In this document: piece by piece, positions 57,890-64,000 of the stretch
How the letters are laid out: each line of letters begins with the position of its first letter
Numbering within the stretch: position 1 is the stretch's first letter
Source: Adenophora triphylla var. japonica
Lineage: Eukaryota > Streptophyta > Magnoliopsida > Asterales > Campanulaceae
Length of the DNA: 64,000 nucleotides
Assembly: GCA_022495995.1 (NCBI GenBank)
Contig: JAFEMH010000740.1
Coordinates: 248,001 to 312,000, forward strand
Direction: 5' to 3'
Made by a program: the position numbers and the translations under genes
The notes under the pieces: generated by a model
Database searches by the model: none
The model's input: only the letters and a program-made list of their open reading frames with translations
Told to the model about the DNA's origin: nothing

Positions 57890-59418
57890 CACCTTTGGAG
57901 GTGGTCTTCGTTGGGGTTGTTTTCATCCATTTGTGGACATTGGGGGTCGTCTTTAGCAAGTTGCGGACGCCGGAGCTTGTCTTTGCCAAAGCGTAGAATC
58001 TTTGGAGGTCTGTCTTCATCCGTTTGTGGACATTGGAGGTCGACTTTGGTGAAGATCATCCTTGCCGAAAAGGGGATTTGATTTCACGTTTGAATTCACT
58101 GCATTCGTTAGTGAAGAGGAAGATGCATATATGACATTCATGATGACGGATGCATGCATAGAGCCAAAAATGATTGTGAGAGTATCACTTGCATATGTTT
58201 GCGAGATGATGCATTTACTTGCTTTCGAAGATGCACCTAGCCTAAGCTTTTGACAGGAAATTATGATTTATGATCTTCAATTCACTTAGGATTTTTCCTA
58301 TTGATTCAAGTTTTGTGCATGCTACATGAGCCCTTGGGAGATTTTTGTGGGGATGCATGGTTATGTATGTGTCTGGAGACCTGTTTGGAGCAGATTTTGA
58401 GCATGTGGGGGATGAGAACCCTTGATCGCGATTTAAACAGCGGTTGTTGGTGAGGTTTTGTCAGCAGTATCACATGGACCTCAATTTTGATGAGATTGGA
58501 TTCGGATCCCGGGTCTTGATTGGAATTTTCTCTCTCAATCTTGGTCATATGAAGGCGTCTTTGACGGATGTGCTCTAGGGCACGTTGATATGAGTGAAGC
58601 TTCTTTCATTTGGGTGAGTGTGACCTCGGCAGAAACCTTATCCAGGAGAATGATTTGATGGAATTGCTAATGCGGGAGAAACCACGATCTTGAATTCCGA
58701 TGCTACGGGAGGCTGCCGTGTACCAAGTTCTGAAGCTGAAATTCTTTTCTTGATAAAATTCGGGTCCAAAAGACCGTCTTGACAAAGCCCCCGGATCCTG
58801 AGTAGGCAAAGCCTGGATTTTGAAGATGTGACTTGGCGAATCTATCTCGTGGTGAAGAACCCAACGTGAACCCAAAGATGACTATATAAGCCCCAGCTTG
58901 AAGAGCTGCTACAGGAGAACCTGGGAGAACCTCTTAGCAAGCCCCAGCATGAAGAAATTCAGAGTAGTCTTACAGAGGGGGAACCCATCTTTTCGGACCT
59001 TAGTCAACCGATTCTTGGACAAGACTCGTAAATGTTTACGTGCGGGGCATATCTTTTGAAAGATGGGAATGTCTCCCAATTTGTGTATGACACTCTCGCT
59101 TTTGGTTTGACTCTTTTGAGAGAGTATAAGCATCACAAGGTGTGGAAAAGTGTATGGAAGCCCCCGCAGTATTTAAAGACAAGTGTTTGACTCTATTTCC
59201 CTATGATAGAGAGAGAGAAGACTTGTCGAGACACTTGAAAACTTGTCTTATTCATGATGATCACAAGGCCGCTTAAAACCCTTTGTTAATGTTCGGGTTA
59301 TTCAATCCCTAAATCGATATGAACAAATATTTTGATTAATCACAAGGAGAAAACCAGCGATATCGAAAATCAAGCTTGGAAGGGCGGAAAGTGTATAGGG
59401 ACAATCCTTGATGAGACC

Positions 59419-59421
<3 letters not shown>
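57890..59421. other. Element B noncoding block
   Basis: No open frame with family resemblance. GTTTGTGGACATTGG-like words recur near 57930 and 58025. 58600-59160 carries repeated GAGAA/CCTTGAAG-type words around a CCCCAGC(A/T)TGAAGA pair. Confidence 0.4.
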
Positions 59422-59457
<36 letters not shown>

Positions 59458-59917
59458 AGATTTGTTTGTGATTTCGACGGACCATTTACGGTTGCCTACG
59501 TTCCCTCCATTATGAAGAGCTCGGGTCGCCGTAGTTCGGGCCTATCCCGAATGAAAAGAGAATGAATGTTGAAATTCGAGGGTCCGAGGACCTTTGGGGA
59601 TTTTGAGGATTTGGAGGATTGAATAACATATCCCCTTAGAGTGTCCATGAAAGACACGGATGCGAAGCCCCAAAGTGGGACATCCACGGCAAGTGTTTGT
59701 GAGGAGAAATGAAATATGCTCACATGAAGGGAAGGGTTGAATTTGCACAATCTTTGATTGGTAATTTTGAACCAAAATGGATTAGATTCCAATTTAAGCA
59801 AGCAATGAAGCATTAATTTGATCCCGACATCGAGGATATTAGAATGAAACCGCTATCCGTAGGGACCGTAGTTGGGTTTAGGGCTTCGATCGGCTATCGG
59901 GTGATTTGGGAGATTAT

Positions 59918-60111
59918 GACCTCTTGAGATGAGAGGTCGGCTAGGCCTTTTACTGACTGAACCTCTAAAGATGAGAGGTTGGCTCGCGGGGATGTGTTTG
60001 GGAAATCTATGGCGAGGAAGATTGATTGCCTCCAAGAATGAGAGGTCAGATTTTGACTTGGCCAAGGGCAAGGGTAATGGTGATGGGAGTATCCTCTAAA
60101 ATTGAGAGGAT
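59918..60111. repeat. Four small tandem hairpins in element B
   Basis: GACCTCT/AGAGGTC (59918-59938), AACCTCT/AGAGGTT (59960-59980), CCTC/GAGG (60029-60045) and ATCCTCT/AGAGGAT (60091-60111). The three strong ones have 7-nt loops; TYGGCT or TGGCT follows these. The closing pairs change together. Confidence 0.88.
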
Positions 60112-60200
60112 GGCTTGGGATTGGTTTAAGGTAATGATAAGAGGAAGTCCGAGCTACCGACAACTTTTTGCGATCTTGCGAGAATTCAGGCTCCTTTTTG

Positions 60201-60355
60201 ATCATTGGAGAGCTTCTTGAGATGTCGGGGACTTTTGAGTTTTTCTTCTTTTTTTTTTTTTTGGAAAGCTTCCTGAGGAGCTTGGAATTATATCCGAGAT
60301 TGTGAGGATTTTAAAATCCTTTTTTTTTTGTTTCTTTTTTTTTTTTTTTTTTTTT

Positions 60356-60393
<38 letters not shown>

Positions 60394-60450
60394 TTTTTTT
60401 TTTTTTTTTGACTTGGAAAGCTTCCTGGGGAGTTGAGGATTATCTTTGTC
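60201..60450. repeat. Long T-rich tracts flanked by a GGAAAGCTTCCTG repeat
   Basis: Runs of T at about 60246-60262 and 60318-60410. GGAAAGCTTCCTGRGGAG appears at 60263 and 60416, and a variant at 60207. 60451-61150 is unremarkable noncoding DNA. Confidence 0.8.
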
Positions 60451-61149
60451 CTTCCTTCATGGCTTGAGATAATTTGCGCATCGCCGATTCTCGAAGCTAA
60501 CTTCTCGGGCTCGCTTGGACTTTCTCTCGGCATGGAGCAAAAATGATGGCTAAACCGGTTTCAAAACACGCCGATCTTGAAATGAGAGGGTAGTGTTTAG
60601 TAAGGGTGAGGTAATGGCTTTCCTATGGGTGAAAGGTTTCAACCGCAATCCCTACCGGATGACCTAAACGAGATTAAGTCTTCATTGCTTGCTTAAGCTT
60701 TATATGAGAAAAGATCCATGCAAATTCATCGAGCAACGAGATGATGATGATGAAAGGGATGTGAGCATATGAGATGCAAGATGGGAGTTGGTAAGCCCCA
60801 ATTTGGGAAGGATATCAATTGATTTTCTCACTCCGATTAGTTTAAATATTAATCATTTTCGAAGAATTAGTGGTTGAGCAAAGACAAGTGATCATTTTGG
60901 ATAAAACCATTTCAATTAAGTGTAACGTGGGTGCGCAAGTGATGTCTCGAGTCTAGCAAGAAAAGAAAAAAGACTTATATTAAAAATTAGACACTTAACC
61001 ACTATGTCCAAAATGGACTACAACGACAAATGTCCAGGAAGGACTTAGGTGAAAGAAAAGTACTAGACCCTACGAAGGTTGACTCAAAAGACTATTTTAA
61101 AGATAGGTAGCCCCCAGTCTAGATGCTCTTTGCTGTTGAACCATGCATC

Positions 61150-63370
61150 TATTCTTCGACGCTGGAGACGGGAGCTATTGCAGATCTTTCCATCAGGATT
61201 TCCTTGGCAATCTCTTTCTTAATCCAAACACTTTCATCGCCTGCGATGGCTGATTCACCGACCTCACAAGGGGGCGTGTCAAATTCCATTATGCCCACAA
61301 GGCTTGAACCACCAAACTCGATCATGTTGACACTCATGTTGTTAGGGAGCGGGTTATTGATAGTGTTAGGCCCTTCAGCATCTCTAACCTCCCTTGCTCA
61401 ATCAAAACCTGGATGGCCTTTTTCAGGGGGACGCAATCATCCGTCAGTGCCCATGGTACCGATGAAAGGCACAATGCTTGGAGGTATCCAAAGGAGCATT
61501 GGGGTTTCTAGGCCGATAATTTTCCAAAGCCCGGAGCAAACCTTCTCTCACCAAACCTCAAGATATCACTCAAAGGCATCCCAAAGTTTCCCAAGTTTTG
61601 GAGCCGGGATCTCGGATGGATCGTGTTTCGGGAACAAAGGAAGTGGCATTGTTACGCCCCGTCTCCGCATAGCTAATCACTTCTTTACCTTTTGGTCAGT
61701 CAGAGCTGTGTTGGAGGTGGAAGAAACCCGGTATCAGAAGCGTGTGCAGCAAAGGCCGCCGATTGTAAGCCTTTTCGAACTTAGCCCCGGAATTAACCAT
61801 TGCACGCAAGTCGCCGTAGGGAAGTGACCGAGGGAAGCTCTCAAATGCGGCTTCAAGCATGACCGAAAGATGTCTAACTCGCTCCTCGTCGAGGGAGGAA
61901 TGGCCATTTCACCGAGCTTTAAGTTCCACCTCTTATAGAAATCCCCAATATTCTCATTAGGGCGTTGCATCGTTGTTTGCGGTGTCAACTCGTTTGTCTC
62001 CCATTCCAAGTTGGCTTTATACTTATCCGTGAAAGTACCGGTGATCCGTTCCCAAGTAGCCCTAGCTTCAGCCGCAATCGGAAAAACCATTTCAAAGCCC
62101 CCGACTTCAAAGAGAGACTAAAGTAATCGGCCAACCGCCGGTTTGTGCATCCCTTAGCCTTCATTGCCAAAGTATAGGTGTCCAAGTGAGTTTTAGGGCA
62201 TGCACTCCGTCAAACAATTCCAGAGTGGGCATCACAAACTTGTGAGGCAGGGGGACAATCGAGTCGGGATCTCGTAGGCCGAAGAGCAAGTTCTTTTGGC
62301 AATCAATTCAGCAATCTGTGCTTTCATTTCCTTGTGTTGCTCCATAAACCAAGCCAATTGGGGATCCAAAGGTGGAGCGGGAATTCCCGAGCCGATATTT
62401 GAGCCAGAAGAAGACTAGGTGTTGGTGGTGCATTGGTGGAAGGAATACCATACTCCGGCATAGGTGAAAACTCGTCCTTGGCCCAAATTACCCCGGGGAG
62501 TGTAGGTAGGAGCCGGGGCAAAAGGATAGAACCCAGCCGACTTGCTTTGTTGGCTTCCAATCGCGAGAGAAGATGGAGGCAGATTCGAGGTAGCCGGATG
62601 GCTTGGATTTCCTGAGTGAGGCCCATAAGTAGGCTTAAGTGCGGGCCGCCGTCCCCGGTTGTTGAATTGCATGGCCGGTTGTGGCAAGGATGCATAACCG
62701 AGAAGATACCGTGGTCCCGGTGATTCTCGATGAAACCGGGATGGGGGCTTGGTAACCCGTTGAACCCCGAGTGAGAAATGGGTTTGCGGAAGCCGTATGA
62801 GGAGCAACCGAGCTAGCATCATTCCGAGGAGGGGCTCCCGACCGTTGCCCCGAACCAAACCGTGGTGGCATTCCAAACCGTTGCTGCGAAAGTCCGGATT
62901 GATTGGTCCCAAACCGAGGCGGGATCCCAATTTGCCGTGGCATTCCTGGGGTATCCCCAACCATGGGAAGGCATTCCGTACCGACTTTGTCCCCACCGAG
63001 GCATTGCGAACCGGCTCGTCCCGTCAGCCGCATGGATCCAGCTGGTCTAGCTGGGGAGCCGGCCGACCTAGGGATCGAGGATCATGGGCTCACGGTGGTA
63101 GTACCGTGGGAGGCCGGTGGTGGCATCCTGGAGTAGTCGGGTTGACCAAGAGCGGGATTGTGGTCTTCCTCTTCTTCCACAGTGAAGGTGCCATCCGGTT
63201 GAGACCGGCGGCCAATCCATGGCTTTTGATAGCCTCCATAAGGCCGTTCAACCGTGCTTCCCGGCGCACTCTCATCCGTTCGGCTAGCCGATTCCACCGT
63301 TGTTCTATCTCGAGGAGTCCCGGGAGGCGGAGTGACGTTGTCCCCATCGTTACCGCTGATGCACATTCTA
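61150..63370 (-). pseudogene. Element B gag, decayed
   Basis: Begins near 63366 (MCISGNDGDNVTPPPGT). A Pro/Gly-rich region with repeated PPRFG follows, then LAWFMEQHKEMKAQIAELIA near 62350, capsid motifs (TWERITGTFTDKYKANLEW, TTMQRPNENIGDFYKRW) near 62050-61910, and a knuckle-like NPNAPLDTSKHCAFHRYHGH near 61510-61450. Stops and frameshifts throughout. The Tat/Ogre type of gag is clear; the fine exon order is not. Confidence 0.78.
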
Positions 63371-64000
63371 AAATTCGGAGTCGGAATGCACGGTGAAGCT
63401 GATGATGCGCTTGACTCTTCCCAACTGATTAGACGGTGACCCGGTGCCCGAAACCAACCTTTGTGCGGAGCTGCGGGGGGAAAGACACGAGGGTTCAGAT
63501 GTCTGGGAATGGAAGGAGGGTAGGTGTTTGGGCTTAAGGCTCGTGCAACATGCAATTATTTGTTCATGTTTACTTAAAACACGTTTTATTAACCTAATCG
63601 GTTGGAAAAGATTGCTCTTTTTTTTTTTGCAAACTACTCTGATTCCTGGATCAGTGAGCCCCGTCACTACGTCTATAAGCCCCTCGTATTCCACATGTAT
63701 TTCGACCTCCCAGGGTGGACAGCCCCGGGCGAGGGTCCTATAGGGCAAGCGGGTCCCACCGAACAAAAGAAAAACGATCCTAGAAGTCTGGCGGGTAATC
63801 GAGTCTTAACGAGCATTCGATGTAAATTACGGACAAAGCTGACGTTAAAGTCAAGATCGTGTCCGAGGGCTCGACGAAAAGTCGGCATGATTTGGACTGA
63901 TAAATGTCCGCTATTGATCTTGACTTGTCGTCAGTTAAGCCGTAATTAGGCATGGAATAACCGTTAATCCTTGATGACTCGGTGTCATCTTTGGGAGTCG
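63371..64000. other. Element B leader upstream of gag
   Basis: No supported gene. A T-run at 63616-63629 and otherwise mixed composition. Open frames on the plus strand are antisense shadows. Confidence 0.4.

Larger units (their letters stand above)
54456..59600 (-). repeat. 3' LTR region of gypsy element B (inner edge not resolved)
   Basis: Starts TGATGTACCCGATTTT at 54456 with GGAGTCGCCACGCCA near the edge, parallel to A. It contains a GT microsatellite (54643-54672), a CTACG/CGTAG hairpin (56264-56299), two minisatellites, a second hairpin (59496-59534) and a T-run (59422-59456). Inner edge lies somewhere between about 58 and 61 kb. No coding capacity. Confidence 0.5.
54456..64000 (-). 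mobile_element. Gypsy element B (minus), gag only, runs off the window
   Basis: Decayed gag at 63370-61150 on minus, then no protease, RT, RNase H or integrase before the LTR-like block beginning at 54456. It is inserted in A's integrase linker. The last bases (GGGAGTCG at 63993) read CGACTCCC on minus, perhaps the start of an Ogre-type primer site. That is a guess. Confidence 0.65.

Noticed and set aside
57611..58081. Long frames on both strands with repeated peptide
   Set aside because: They arise from a 32-bp DNA repeat that cycles through all frames; no protein family resemblance.
61123..61827. 234-residue plus frame
   Set aside because: Opposite-strand shadow of the decayed B gag, which has recognisable capsid and knuckle motifs on minus.
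62797..63396. 199-residue plus frame, Arg/Pro/Ser-rich
   Set aside because: Shadow of the Pro/Gly-rich part of B gag.
1..64000. tRNA, rRNA or organelle-derived genes
   Set aside because: I saw no cloverleaf with A/B boxes, rRNA core or plastid/mitochondrial gene; absence by eye is not proof.

Overview
This window is repeat-dense nuclear DNA of a flowering plant, most likely a eudicot. The evidence is Ty3/gypsy elements of the Tat/Ogre lineage (with a second, archaeal-type RNase H), Copia elements, hAT and CACTA ends, and Stowaway-like MITEs with CTCCCTCCGTCC termini. I cannot name the species. The only host gene I can support is an intact, intronless exportin-2/CAS gene (18782-21688, +), the receptor that returns importin-alpha to the cytoplasm. 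Its upstream region carries GGCCCA/AGCCCA boxes and a telo-box.

Left part (1-17480). A decayed minus-strand Copia (E) runs from the left edge to its 5' LTR at 12688-14090. A Tat-type gypsy element (D, 918-10728, +) is inserted in it, with 5-bp target duplication CAATG and nearly identical LTRs. D has gag, protease, RT, two RNase H domains and integrase, then a four-exon gene on the opposite strand before its 3' LTR. Right of E lie a CCCTATA-like tract, a satellite of about 165-bp units, a CACTA terminus ending at 15765, a hAT remnant, a MITE filled with small palindromes, and a Stowaway-like MITE.

Middle part (17480-39850). The CAS gene is followed by about 5.9 kb of noncoding DNA with a tandem duplication, a MITE inside one copy, two Stowaway-like MITEs and a foldback element. 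A minus-strand hAT transposon (F, about 27586-38308) follows. It is split by a young Copia element (G, 29803-36433, target duplication AACAT) that has lost RT/RNase H and the N-terminal part of gag. Two more Stowaway-like MITEs follow.

Right part (39877-64000). Three gypsy elements, all read on the minus strand, are nested. C (Tat) is interrupted at 47722 by A (Ogre-like), which is interrupted at 54456 by B (gag recognisable, pol absent), which runs off the window. C and A also carry antisense genes downstream of integrase: C a Transposase_28-like protein with coiled coil, A a DUF7745/plant-mobile-domain-like protein.

The least explained signals are structural. One is a nested CTACG/CGTAG hairpin present four times at matching places in A and B. 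Another is the palindrome TGTCGCGTGACA and its variants, repeated in a Copia element, a MITE and a gypsy LTR. There are also tandem arrays of small hairpins in B and C whose stems change in a compensatory way, and a GACATC/GTCGACATC word enriched through D in different reading frames. These calls and counts were made by eye.
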